Shown: positions 23,344-31,127 of the stretch, one piece after another
How the letters are laid out: each line of letters opens with the position of its first letter
Numbering within the stretch: the first letter of the stretch is position 1
Source: a virus
Virus record (IMG/VR): IMGVR_UViG_3300047994_000087
Location: 62,001 to 126,000 of that record
Length of the DNA: 64,000 nucleotides
Direction: 5' to 3' (one strand)
The notes under the pieces: model-generated
What the model was told of the DNA's origin: nothing
What the model saw: only the letters and a program-made list of their open reading frames with translations
Database searches by the model: none
Position numbers and translations under genes: made by a program

Positions 23344-23419
23344 TGGCCTTCCTGGAGAGATTTGCACTCCCGTAAGCCCGCTTAGAAGGCGGGTGCCCAA
23401 TCTACTAGACCACAGGAAC
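23344..23419 (-). tRNA. tRNA-Arg(TCT)
   Basis: Encoded CCA, loop CTTCTAA on CCCGC/GCGGG, T-arm GGGAG-TGCAAAT-CTCTC. Confidence 0.82.
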
Positions 23420-23420
23420 A

Positions 23421-23495
23421 TGGTGGGTTGTGATGGTTCTGCCCCATCATCAAACTGCTTAAAAGGCAGGTGTCTTGCTGTTAGACCAACAACCC
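23421..23495 (-). tRNA. tRNA-Lys(TTT)
   Basis: Acceptor GGGTTGT/ACAACCC, encoded CCA, loop CTTTTAA, T-arm GATGG-GGCAGAA-CCATC (G54, G58). Confidence 0.85.
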
Positions 23496-23516
23496 AAATA
23501 GTTTTTAAATTTTGAA

Positions 23517-23590
23517 TGGTAGGGTGCACGGGGATCGAACCCGTTTTACCTAGTTGAAAGCTAGGGTTCCGACCAATAGAAGAGCACCCC
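23517..23590 (-). tRNA. tRNA-Glu(TTC)
   Basis: Acceptor GGGGTGC/GCACCCT, encoded CCA, loop CTTTCAA on CCTAG/CTAGG, T-arm ACGGG-TTCGATC-CCCGT. Confidence 0.88.
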
Positions 23591-23591
23591 A

Positions 23592-23666
23592 TGGAGCCGA
23601 TGGACTGGTACTGCCCCGTCGCTTCCACATTACAAGTGTGGTTTGCTACTTTTACAACACAACGGC
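23592..23666 (-). tRNA. tRNA-Thr(TGT)
   Basis: Acceptor GCCGTTG/CATCGGC, encoded CCA, loop CTTGTAA on CCACA/TGTGG. T-loop GGCAGTA (G54, G58); T-stem GACGG/CC(A)GTC has a bulged A. Confidence 0.78.
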
Positions 23667-23672
23667 AAAAAA

Positions 23673-23747
23673 TGGTGGAATGTCCGAGCTTTGCTCTCGG
23701 CTCTACTGATTGCAAGTCAGTGGTTTTACTGAATAAACTAACACCCC
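23673..23747 (-). tRNA. tRNA-Ala(TGC)
   Basis: Acceptor GGGGTGT/ACATTCC (two G-T), encoded CCA, loop CTTGCAA on ACTGA/TCAGT, T-arm CCGAG-AGCAAAG-CTCGG. Confidence 0.82.
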
Positions 23748-23752
23748 AAGTA

Positions 23753-23929
23753 TCAGGCGCTAGCTCGTGCGTTCTTAGTAGAGGCGCTCTTTGTAGTTCG
23801 CTCTCGTGTCGTGTTTGTAGTTGTTGTAGAAATAGCATGAGTAGTAGGTTCCAGAATAGGTGTGCAAACGTTAGCGACAGGCATTACCCGTCTGCTATTT
23901 CGTTTGACATTTATCCTTACAGTACTCAC
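23753..23929 (-). CDS. Small Thr/Arg-rich protein
   Basis: 58 residues from GTG 23929 with AAGGA 8 bases upstream. Very basic and Thr-rich (THAISTTTTNTTRERTTKSA). Lies between two tRNAs. May bind nucleic acid; composition alone cannot prove it is expressed. Confidence 0.4.
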   Translation of the reverse strand: MSTVRINVKRNSRRVMPVANVCTPILEPTTHAISTTTTNTTRERTTKSASTKNARASA

Positions 23930-23950
23930 GTGTTTAGGTCCTTGAATAAA

Positions 23951-24025
23951 TGGAGCGGTCTGTGGATCTTGAAACCACATTCTCTGCTTGGAAGGCAGTA
24001 GTCTTAGCCTTTGGACGAAGACCGC
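23951..24025 (-). tRNA. tRNA-Gly(TCC)
   Basis: Acceptor GCGGTCT/AGACCGC, encoded CCA, loop CTTCCAA, T-arm GTGGT-TTCAAGA-TCCAC. Confidence 0.88.
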
Positions 24026-24108
24026 ATGGCGCCGATTTCTCACGTCCCGGCACAGGCGTTAAGCTGGTTTGTTTATCTCCGTCCTAGGACCAGCGAGGAC
24101 GCTTTACT

Positions 24109-24182
24109 TGGGAACAGGGGTGAGATTTGCACTCACGTACTGGGGGTATGAACCCCATAAGCGACTAATGCTTGACCCTGCG
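24109..24182 (-). tRNA. tRNA-fMet(CAT), initiator type
   Basis: Encoded CCA, loop TTCATAC on TGGGG/CCCCA, giving the three G-C pairs next to the loop that mark initiators, and an unpaired 1-72 (C and T). T-arm GTGAG-TGCAAAT-CTCAC. The gap 24026-24108 holds hairpins (GCTGGT/ACCAGC) but no drawable tRNA. Confidence 0.75.
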
Positions 24183-24292
24183 ATATAAAGACATTGGTGC
24201 GCTTTGTGTAGTGGCGTATGTCTTCTTGTTCTTACTAGTTAAGCACATTCTTTAACCGGTAGCAAATTTTTTCAAAATTACTCGTCTACTCT

Positions 24293-24331
24293 CAAAACAA
24301 AAACGCTCCTGAAGGACTACTTCAAGAGCGT
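24293..24331 (-). terminator. Intrinsic terminator
   Basis: Minus strand: ACGCTC-TTGAAG stem pairs with CTTCA-GGAGCGT around TAGT, followed by TTTTTGTTTT. Ends transcription of the secreted-protein gene before the tRNA block. Confidence 0.85.
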
Positions 24332-24367
24332 AAATGTGATTACTAGATGTACCTAGATTTAATCCGA

Positions 24368-24850
24368 TTACTCAACTTTCCAATCAGACACGCCATCACT
24401 CAGGAAGGTTTTTGTAGTGGTGGTTGCAATAGTGGTTGAACCAGCCGCACCCCCAGCTACCGTATCTGTTCCATTGGCAACTGCCATAGTTACAGTACTA
24501 GACCCTGAATTGTGGATATGTATTTCCGCACCCACACCAGCAGTTGCAGCGGATGGCAAAGTAGCCGTACTAGCTGAACTTGAGGTTTCATAGAACGATT
24601 GACCAGCTTTAGCTGTAAATGATCCAGCCTCACTTGTTACAGCTGTAAAACGACCCTGAAAACCAAGATTACCTTGAACAAGAGTCAACGGAGCTGCTAC
24701 TTGTACAGGGAAGATACTTCCATTAGGAGCAGTAGTTCCAATAAGAACTTGAACTCCGCCATCATACTGAGCCTTAACGATTCCAGCGCCAACCAAAGAC
24801 AACACTGCTGCGGCCACGACCGCGATTACATTCTTTCTTCCTAGCTTCAT
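24368..24850 (-). CDS. Secreted or membrane-anchored Ala/Thr-rich protein
   Basis: 160 residues from ATG 24850 (GGGGTG upstream). Signal-anchor KNVIAVVAAAVLSLVGAGIV near residues 6-26, then a Ser/Thr/Gly/Ala-rich beta domain (IHIHNSGSSTVTMAVANGTD), like small phage decoration or host-surface proteins. Followed by a good terminator, so it is its own unit. Function unknown. Confidence 0.6.
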   Translation of the reverse strand: MKLGRKNVIAVVAAAVLSLVGAGIVKAQYDGGVQVLIGTTAPNGSIFPVQVAAPLTLVQGNLGFQGRFTAVTSEAGSFTAKAGQSFYETSSSASTATLPSAATAGVGAEIHIHNSGSSTVTMAVANGTDTVAGGAAGSTTIATTTTKTFLSDGVSDWKVE

Positions 24851-24889
24851 TCTATTCACCCCAAATAACTAACTACGCTCTGAACTGTT

Positions 24890-25145
24890 CAATATGGTGG
24901 AAATGCAGGGTTCCGCCCCCTGGTCCAACGAGTTCCACAGTGGGTTTTACTCATTGTCGACTGCTATTACATCCCCATTGTGGCTCTTGCTTACGGGAGC
25001 CAATCGTTATGCTGCCTTAGAGTTTCAGTCATAGGAGTTGCAGCCTCCCAGCTTCAATGATTGCAGGTGTGTTAGCTACTCACTCTGACGGCTTCCTGCC
25101 AGCCGCTTATCCTGGCTTGAGTTACCCCAAAGGGATTCAGAGGCG
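24890..25145. other. Hairpin-rich gene-free stretch, tRNA-like pieces
   Basis: Contains a tRNA-like unit at about 24895-24976 on the minus strand (acceptor GGGGATG/CATTTCC, T-arm CAGGG-GGCGGAA-CCCTG, CCA) without a drawable anticodon arm, then hairpins TGGCTC/GAGCCA, GCTGC/GCAGC and GCCAG/CTGGC. No protein gene seen. The following bases to 25343 hold only a weak terminator-like hairpin near 25283-25308. Confidence 0.35.
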
Positions 25146-25343
25146 GTGATAAGACTTACCAGACCCTGGAGATCTTTCATTCATAGGACTGCATCCAGGG
25201 TATCTGATGTATTTGTATCACCCATGTTTGATGCTTCTTTATTTTGCTCTGATCAACATCAAGACTGTCTATGTTTTCTAAAAGCACACACCATCTTCTG
25301 TGATGTGCATATAGTTAATTATGCGTGCGACAATTAATAGACC

Positions 25344-25556
25344 CTACTTTTGCCCTGCTTTGCTCCGAATCAAACTATCCAGAGTACTTGCCGCATGGTC
25401 TATGTACACAGCAACCTTATCCAACCCATCAGCAGCATCCTTGTCGTCCTGGTAGGTAAACGAGTACCCTTTTGCAATATCCCTTGCAGCCTCCAATCGT
25501 CTTTGCAGGGTGAGCAAATATTCGTAGCGCTCCAATAAATCTTTTGCCCTACTCAT
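25344..25556 (-). CDS. Tagged small helical protein
   Basis: 70 residues starting MSRAKDLLERYE (shared tag). Remainder helical (LQRRLEAARDIAKGY). Last gene of the tagged cluster. Confidence 0.65.
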   Translation of the reverse strand: MSRAKDLLERYEYLLTLQRRLEAARDIAKGYSFTYQDDKDAADGLDKVAVYIDHAASTLDSLIRSKAGQK

Positions 25557-25918
25557 ATCCCTAGCCTGTGTCTAATTATGCTCTCGTAGTCATATCCATC
25601 ACTGCCTACTTGCGCTTTGACTTCCCATATCCCTGCATTGTCTTTGTTGATAAAGAAGCAAGCCCAATAGTTGGGATCTAATCCCTCACATTCCATGAAT
25701 CCGTCGTGAGTCATTTTGTAAGATTCCCAAATGTACATAGTGCTCTTGTCAGTACAAGGACGTTCCAGTAAACAGCGGAGTCTGTCATACCCATGATCAA
25801 GTCGCACTTCTGTAAGAGCGCGATCTATAGAACGAGCATTGACCGACACACGAATCTTCTCCGCTGTCCCCACGTCCAACATCTCTACTGATTCTAGGAT
25901 GTGTTTTACTCTACTCAT
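25553..25918 (-). CDS. Tagged protein, paralogue of next gene
   Basis: 121 residues from the second ATG: MSRVKHILESVEM. The body (KIRVSVNARSIDRALTEVRL, then MYIWESYKMTHDGF) is clearly related to the C-terminal part of the protein at 25911-26504. Unknown domain. Confidence 0.65.
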   Translation of the reverse strand: MSRVKHILESVEMLDVGTAEKIRVSVNARSIDRALTEVRLDHGYDRLRCLLERPCTDKSTMYIWESYKMTHDGFMECEGLDPNYWACFFINKDNAGIWEVKAQVGSDGYDYESIIRHRLGI

Positions 25919-26504
25919 CATTCAGGAACTCCTGCACTTCTTCTGGCTGATCATATGGCCGACCATCCACTACATAACTAGACATCTTCCAACCACTCTT
26001 AGCAGACGGCTCTCTGTCTAACTCTCCACGCTTACTAAAGGCATATGACACTCCCAGAGCATTGGCTGCAAATTCATGGGTACGGTCATAGGAAGCCCAG
26101 AAGTACATATCTCCGTCTTCTGACACCAGGAAGCGAACGTGGTTGCCGTTCAAACCGCGCTCGCCCAATCGCAACTCCTTCTCCATGCGTTTGACGTTAC
26201 GAGGATTAACAGACACTCTTGTTCCGTCTGCTATCTCAACACTCTCCATCGCCCTAGCCATCATGTAGGTCTTCTGCTCCAGGTCCTTTTGAGACATGGG
26301 CAAGGTCGGCTTTCCGGCCCACTTGTTTATCGCTGCACGGATCTCAGGTGTGACGTTGTCGGTAGTGGCCCAAACAAACTGTCCATCACTGAATGCCATA
26401 ACCACATGCCAGCAGTACAGGAGTTTGCAGTTGCCGTACACCACTTCCGAAGTATGTGAGTCCAGGTCACGGACCAGCTCTAGAAGTCTTCCAGCTCTAC
26501 TCAT
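25911..26504 (-). CDS. Tagged two-part protein
   Basis: 197 residues starting MSRAGRLLELVR. Residues about 1-95 form one part. Then comes MMARAMESVEIADGTRVSVN, which parallels the very start of the downstream paralogue (MMSRVKHILESVE then IRVSVN). This looks like a second tag-bearing domain fused in frame. Function unknown. Confidence 0.65.
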   Translation of the reverse strand: MSRAGRLLELVRDLDSHTSEVVYGNCKLLYCWHVVMAFSDGQFVWATTDNVTPEIRAAINKWAGKPTLPMSQKDLEQKTYMMARAMESVEIADGTRVSVNPRNVKRMEKELRLGERGLNGNHVRFLVSEDGDMYFWASYDRTHEFAANALGVSYAFSKRGELDREPSAKSGWKMSSYVVDGRPYDQPEEVQEFLNDE

Positions 26505-27196
26505 TTATACTAAGCGCCTTCCCTACATGATAGTCAATCTCTTCCTGACTTATCATAATCAGGCCTACCTTTTGAGGACCAAATAGGTGGTGTACATTGA
26601 AAGTACACGTCTGCGCCACAATCTCAGTGAACAATACTGGCCACAATTCTTCTGGAGTATTCATGCACTGCCCTTGGTAGGCAAGCACCTCACCCCTCAG
26701 GCTAAAAGGAGCGTGTCCTGTTGTGTGTCCCAGCAGGTCGTGTGCAATGCGAAAAGCAACGTTTGTATCAACTGACCAGACAGGGTGGATACTGTGCAGA
26801 CTGGTCACTTTAAACACACCCTGTGCAATGTCCGCAAACATCTCGTCTGAGGACTTGTAGGGGTCGACATCGTCGTACCGGATAATCTGATAGTCCTTTG
26901 AAAGCATGGCGGCCTGCTCGACACAACAGCGTCCTAACTTCTCCCAACTTCTCCCAAAGCTCAGAGGCGGAAGAGTCGTATGTTGGCATAGCATCATAAG
27001 CAGCACAGATGTCAGCCGCTTCCTTACTATAGAAATCTATGCCTGTAGGCGATATGGCATACTCGCGCACAATGGCACCGCCACGAGGAGCATTGCCAGT
27101 AAGGAATATGGCGTTGTTTGCCTTTACTATCTCCTCAGGAGACTTACACTGGATGCGCTCTTCTTTCATAGCTAATAATCTCTTTGCTCTACTCAT
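26497..27196 (-). pseudogene. Tagged gene split by a 10-base tandem duplication
   Basis: Starts MSRAKRLLAMKE. At 26936-26955 the plus strand carries AACTTCTCCC twice in tandem. With one copy the frame reads through as ...SELWEKLGRCCVEQAAM... to the stop at 26497, giving 229 residues and joining both flanking genes by normal overlaps. With two copies the frame ends at 26810. The second part contains AHDLLGHTTGH, a possible metal site, and a helical end. Could be a real slippage mutation, phase variation or sequence error. Confidence 0.75.
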
Positions 27197-27645
27197 ATCT
27201 GAACCACCTTAGCCTTCCCCGATCCGGTCAGCACTAGGGCCAGATTGAGTCTAGTATTCCCGGACATTATTGTGCGTCGTCCGTTCTTCTCAAGCACGAT
27301 GGGCAGCTTCATGGGAGAGCCATTATGAATGCCGTCTATGATGTCCTGGAAGGTTTTATCGTTCCGATACTGTGGCCAGCTTCTGTAGCCCTTGACCATG
27401 TCTAAAAGATCCTCGACCGGCATCATTGTGGCACCGCTTATGCCTGACGTGTTTGACAGAGAAATTGTCTGTCCTGCTCTGTAGGCGTCCTCAAAGTCTT
27501 CGAAGGTCGGCCAGATGTCTCCAGCCCAATGCCTTACGTGGTACTGGTACTCGACGTTATATTCCTGTTGCAAGTCCGCAGTGGAATTATCCACCCAGTT
27601 TATGGATTCGTTGATTGAAGATAGTATGTCTCGTGCTCTGGTCAT
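27193..27645 (-). CDS. Tagged ParB/sulfiredoxin-fold protein
   Basis: 150 residues from ATG 27645 (AGGAAG upstream, ATGA overlap). Starts MTRARDILSSIN. KLPIVLEKNGRRTIMSGNTR followed by LNLALVLTG matches the ParB/Srx nucleotide-binding core (P-hh-x-NG...SG.TRL.A). Such folds act as nucleases, CTPases or protein-modifying enzymes. Confidence 0.65.
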   Translation of the reverse strand: MTRARDILSSINESINWVDNSTADLQQEYNVEYQYHVRHWAGDIWPTFEDFEDAYRAGQTISLSNTSGISGATMMPVEDLLDMVKGYRSWPQYRNDKTFQDIIDGIHNGSPMKLPIVLEKNGRRTIMSGNTRLNLALVLTGSGKAKVVQI

Positions 27646-28256
27646 AGCATCTTCCTGTAGTGATCTGTCGATAGACTGTCGGAGAACTCCCACTCAATCT
27701 CATCGTCCTTCATTGCACGTGAAGTCTCCAGGTTAGAGAAAGCAGCGCCTTCCATAGAGTTGTAGACATAAATGGGAATTCCCTTTTGCTTTGCCAACTC
27801 CCAGTCTTTCTTCATACGGTTCATGTTTACCGAACCACGTTGCGACTTACCCAACCACATATGAATCGCCTTTATGTAACTACAAGCATCAGGGATAATC
27901 CTGTCTTTGCTGAAGACGCGATCTTCCATCTCAACTGTGTCGCCGGAACCACGTGAGTAGTCCTTGGCCTGGTGGAAGGCTTGGAAATCCACAGCGTGCC
28001 CTGAGTATCTATTGTTGAACTTGTCCCCATCAAGCACCAGTAGGACTTCCCTGTAGTTGTAGTCTCTGTAGGCATTACGCACACTACGAGACACGCAGAA
28101 TGAATACGGCTTGTCTGGTGGATTCATAGCCCTGTCCACGTCGTAACCGCCAAGCATAAACTCGTTGTTCTCCAGAATACCCCCTAGAGCTGAGGCGCTA
28201 GTGCCGTGGAACACAACAGATGATATGCGTTCTAGGATGTGTCTTGCGCGGCTCAA
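27642..28256 (-). CDS. Tagged ADP-ribosyltransferase-like protein
   Basis: 204 residues, TTG start overlapping the previous stop, with GGGAGATGGG upstream. Starts MSRARHILERIS. VVFHGTSASALGGILENNEF matches the first motif of His-type ADP-ribosyltransferases; SFCVSRS and MEDRVFS could supply the Ser/Tyr and Glu. Related to the gene at 28592-29146. ADP-ribosylation of host proteins would parallel T4 Alt, also a packaged protein; no biochemical proof from sequence. Confidence 0.6.
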   Translation of the reverse strand: MSRARHILERISSVVFHGTSASALGGILENNEFMLGGYDVDRAMNPPDKPYSFCVSRSVRNAYRDYNYREVLLVLDGDKFNNRYSGHAVDFQAFHQAKDYSRGSGDTVEMEDRVFSKDRIIPDACSYIKAIHMWLGKSQRGSVNMNRMKKDWELAKQKGIPIYVYNSMEGAAFSNLETSRAMKDDEIEWEFSDSLSTDHYRKML

Positions 28257-28591
28257 AATCCCATCTCCCTGCCATTCTGATATTTGTCTTGTTGCACTGG
28301 CCCCAGCACATCAAACTGCGTGGCAGTTGGATCAAATATCTGTCCACTCACTTCACACCAAGAGTGGTAGTGTCCGTCGTAATAACCTTCCATTCTCTCC
28401 ACAGGGAAGCCCGCTCCATATAGCATCTTCGCCCAGGTAGCGCTTTTAGCGGTGCAGTCTAAGTTCCACTCATCGGCAAAGATGTTGGTGAAACGATGTG
28501 ACATGATCCAGGCCTTCACCTCTGGGTTAAACCCAGGTGAGAACCAGAATGGTGGCTCCGCGCTCTCTAATAATCGTCCGGCGCGGCTCAT
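28253..28591 (-). CDS. Tagged transglutaminase/papain-like protein
   Basis: 112 residues starting MSRAGRLLESAE. Cys46 in LDCTAKSATWAKMLYGAGF, His76 in HYHSWCEV and Asp87 in FDPTA give the Cys-His-Asp order and spacing of a transglutaminase-like core. Probably a peptidase or amide-transferring enzyme. Same HxW...DPT pattern as the plus-strand protein at 10723. Confidence 0.65.
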   Translation of the reverse strand: MSRAGRLLESAEPPFWFSPGFNPEVKAWIMSHRFTNIFADEWNLDCTAKSATWAKMLYGAGFPVERMEGYYDGHYHSWCEVSGQIFDPTATQFDVLGPVQQDKYQNGREMGF

Positions 28592-29146
28592 CTATAAATC
28601 TCCATGGAAGTAGTCCATAAGCAGCTCTTCAGAAGCCGCAAAGCGCTTGTCCATATCTTTGAATTCGGCTTCATTGGTGTAGCCATAGAACGGTATGTTC
28701 AGATTATGACAAAGCACATAGATGTCATAGACCACTTCTCTTGCCTGGCTTCCATAGCCACTCAGTAAGGACACGTGTACTTCTCTAACGTAAGTACGTG
28801 CATTAGGTATTTCAGGCTTGTCGCTGAATATGCGATCTTCCATCTCTGAACGTCTGTACTTATCAGTGCCAGCCATCCAGTCGACAGCGTGCCCAGTGTA
28901 GCGATCATTGAACTTGTTCCCATCTAGAACTAGCACAGCTGTGCAAGCTCCATCTTGGAAGAACCCATTAGTTTTACTACGGGCAGCGCTCATGCAGTAT
29001 TCACGTGTTGTGTCAGGAAGGCCATCTACTCCAGTGTGCTTTAGATGAAACAAATTCTGCTGCAATATAGACAGCGCATTCTCTCGGCTTGTCGCATGGA
29101 AGAGAATGTCCGACACTCGTTCTAAGATGTGACGTGCTCTACTCAT
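28592..29146 (-). CDS. Tagged ADP-ribosyltransferase-like protein
   Basis: 184 residues starting MSRARHILERVS. ILFHATSRENALSILQQNLF, then VLVLDGNKFNDRYTGHAVDW and EMEDRIFSDKPEIPNARTYV, align closely with the gene at 27642-28256, so the two are duplicates. Same functional inference. Confidence 0.62.
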   Translation of the reverse strand: MSRARHILERVSDILFHATSRENALSILQQNLFHLKHTGVDGLPDTTREYCMSAARSKTNGFFQDGACTAVLVLDGNKFNDRYTGHAVDWMAGTDKYRRSEMEDRIFSDKPEIPNARTYVREVHVSLLSGYGSQAREVVYDIYVLCHNLNIPFYGYTNEAEFKDMDKRFAASEELLMDYFHGDL

Positions 29147-29886
29147 TAGTTGCGCTCCCTCTGGACAAGCACCTTACGGTACTGAGAGAAGTTATTCTCA
29201 ACCCAGAAGACAACGTCCGCTAATCTGTCCTCTGTATGGAGCACTCTGTCAGTCCGCTTATCTTGGACTTCCCAGCCACTTCCATTCCACCAGATAGGGA
29301 CAAAATCTGTAGCAGTCCCTGCTACGAATACAGTTTGATATTCCTCGTCGCCATGGTGTCTGACAGTTACTCCAGAAGCACGGAACATCACAGCATCACG
29401 TCCATAATGATCTCCTTCTGCTGGACGTAAATTATCGTCAGCAAAAGCAAACACGTAAGCGCTCAAGGGGTCACGAATGAGCTTAGCACTGTTCTTGTAA
29501 TAGGTGGTCAGACCTAGCCGGTCGAAGTCCTCTAGGCCGTACTTGAATCCCTGAGCAATGATGTCGCTAACGTTGTTAGACTTGTGAACCATCCATGTGT
29601 TGTGTGTGATCTCATCGAAGTCCATGAACATGTAAGAAGGGTCATCCGGGCTGTCAAAGCGGTTGTTGTCAAACACCCACTTACCAAACTTGATACGTTC
29701 TTCTTTAGAGAGGTCATCAAATTCTTTGCCGTCCTCAATGCCCTTTTCCTGCGCGTAATTCTCATACTCATAGGAGTGTGAGTAGGAGATGTCGTCAGCC
29801 TTCTCATCATCCGTCATGGTGAGATAGTTCTTGAACCAAATCAACGGATTACTTATGTACTCTAAGATTTTCCCAGCCCTGGTCAT
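29146..29886 (-). CDS. Tagged ADP-ribosyltransferase-like protein, larger
   Basis: 246 residues starting MTRAGKILEYIS. An acidic helical N-terminal region, then TWMVHKSNNVSDIIAQGFKY (His motif plus helix), LTTYY, AYVFAF and GDEEYQTVF, a layout compatible with His-Tyr-Glu type transferases. More diverged than the other two; assignment is tentative. Confidence 0.45.
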   Translation of the reverse strand: MTRAGKILEYISNPLIWFKNYLTMTDDEKADDISYSHSYEYENYAQEKGIEDGKEFDDLSKEERIKFGKWVFDNNRFDSPDDPSYMFMDFDEITHNTWMVHKSNNVSDIIAQGFKYGLEDFDRLGLTTYYKNSAKLIRDPLSAYVFAFADDNLRPAEGDHYGRDAVMFRASGVTVRHHGDEEYQTVFVAGTATDFVPIWWNGSGWEVQDKRTDRVLHTEDRLADVVFWVENNFSQYRKVLVQRERN

Positions 29887-30920
29887 CTATGTGTCTCCAC
29901 TCGCAAAATGGCAGACACAGGCACCCTCACATCTTCACCTTCTCGACGACTGATCCACTCACGCTCGTCGTCTTTACACATAAATGAATCTATCTCAGCT
30001 TCCTCATAGTCCTTCTCACAGGCATCGTCATAATCATCGTCGTCATCAAAATCTTCAGGATCTAGTGAGCATTCATACTGCTCTCGCCACCCTTCTCCAG
30101 CTATGTACGACATCTGATCAGGATGCTGCCTTGCCCACGATCTGGTATATTGAACTTGCTCAAGTTGCCCCGCAAGAGCGTTCTTATCCACAGCAATCAC
30201 ACAGTCTCTGGCTGATATGTCATAGACCCATGGCTTCTCCGAGAAAGAGACAAAACCCTGTTGCCCTGGTCTGAACACACCGGTGCGTTTGATCTCGTCA
30301 GCCACGCTGAATGATGTTGTATGGTACAACTCCTGCGATTCTAATATCTTAGCCGCTCGTCCGAACGAAGACACTTGTAAGAATGCCAACACTGTGCTTG
30401 CTCTACTCTCAAACTGATAGCCATCAACTCCACGAGAATAGTCATAAGCTTTAACTTGTCCATCACGGCTTATGCCTACTTGCCCTGCATCGAGTTTGTT
30501 TATCCATTGAGGGTCAAGATCTGCCTGGTCATAAACACCAGCTTGTAAGCCCGTCTTGAAGCGCATCAGTTGAGTGAGCTTCTCCATCATCAAGACTTTC
30601 ACTCCATGAATTGCAACCATCTCGCACTTCGCATAGTGGCTCATTGGATGCCGTTTGAATATGTCATATTCTTTCTGATTGTCAGACTCCCCCTCCAGAT
30701 CAAGAGGCATCTTCACCACGTTCTCTCCAGCATCAAAGACAACTCTGTATGCCCCAATACCAATTGGTTCCCCATATTTAGTAGTCAGGTCTTCCAACAG
30801 CGTTATATAAAGATGGAGTTGGTTCGGTGCGTATGCGAACGAAGCAGCTACATTTGCAGCAGCCTTCTGATAAATTTGATTATGGTCACGTTCATTCAAG
30901 AACTCAGAGGCTCTACTCAC
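29883..30920 (-). CDS. Tagged fusion: kinase-like domain plus ART-like domain
   Basis: 345 residues starting MSRASEFLNERD. Residues about 48-180 repeat the kinase-like domain of the gene at 18243 (YGEPIGIGAYRVVF ... VLMMEKL ... YDYSRGVDGYQFESRA). Then FGRAAKILESQELYHTTSFS is an internal copy of the tag followed by an ART-like start, with FVSFSEKPWVYD and an acidic end. So two tag-bearing proteins appear fused, and the internal tag could be a cleavage point in the prohead. Confidence 0.6.
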   Translation of the reverse strand: MSRASEFLNERDHNQIYQKAAANVAASFAYAPNQLHLYITLLEDLTTKYGEPIGIGAYRVVFDAGENVVKMPLDLEGESDNQKEYDIFKRHPMSHYAKCEMVAIHGVKVLMMEKLTQLMRFKTGLQAGVYDQADLDPQWINKLDAGQVGISRDGQVKAYDYSRGVDGYQFESRASTVLAFLQVSSFGRAAKILESQELYHTTSFSVADEIKRTGVFRPGQQGFVSFSEKPWVYDISARDCVIAVDKNALAGQLEQVQYTRSWARQHPDQMSYIAGEGWREQYECSLDPEDFDDDDDYDDACEKDYEEAEIDSFMCKDDEREWISRREGEDVRVPVSAILRVETHR

Positions 30921-30932
30921 CGGACTTACCTC

Positions 30933-31127
30933 TTAGTGAATAGCTCTTGAGTCTTTCTTCCTAGCTCTGTTCATGGCTCTTGCTAATGCCTGTTCAGGAT
31001 GCTTTCTGTCTTCCTCATCATCCGCAGCCTTCTGTGCTGCAAGCTCAGCAGCCGCTTTCTTAGGGTGCATTAGTTTAGAGATCATGCTGCGCTCAGCCAG
31101 GTCGAGTAATTTTCCAGCTCTAGTCAT
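30933..31127 (-). CDS. Tagged small Lys/Ala-rich protein
   Basis: 64 residues starting MTRAGKLLDLAE; remainder Lys/Ala/Arg-rich (KKAAAELAAQKAADDEEDRK), like a small DNA-binding internal protein. Confidence 0.62.
   Translation of the reverse strand: MTRAGKLLDLAERSMISKLMHPKKAAAELAAQKAADDEEDRKHPEQALARAMNRARKKDSRAIH

Noticed and set aside
23008-23838. Minus-strand frame of 276 codons
   Set aside because: Entirely made of tRNA genes on the same strand.
24026-24108. A tRNA between Gly and fMet tRNAs
   Set aside because: CCA-like end and hairpins exist, but no acceptor stem pairs and no anticodon arm can be drawn.
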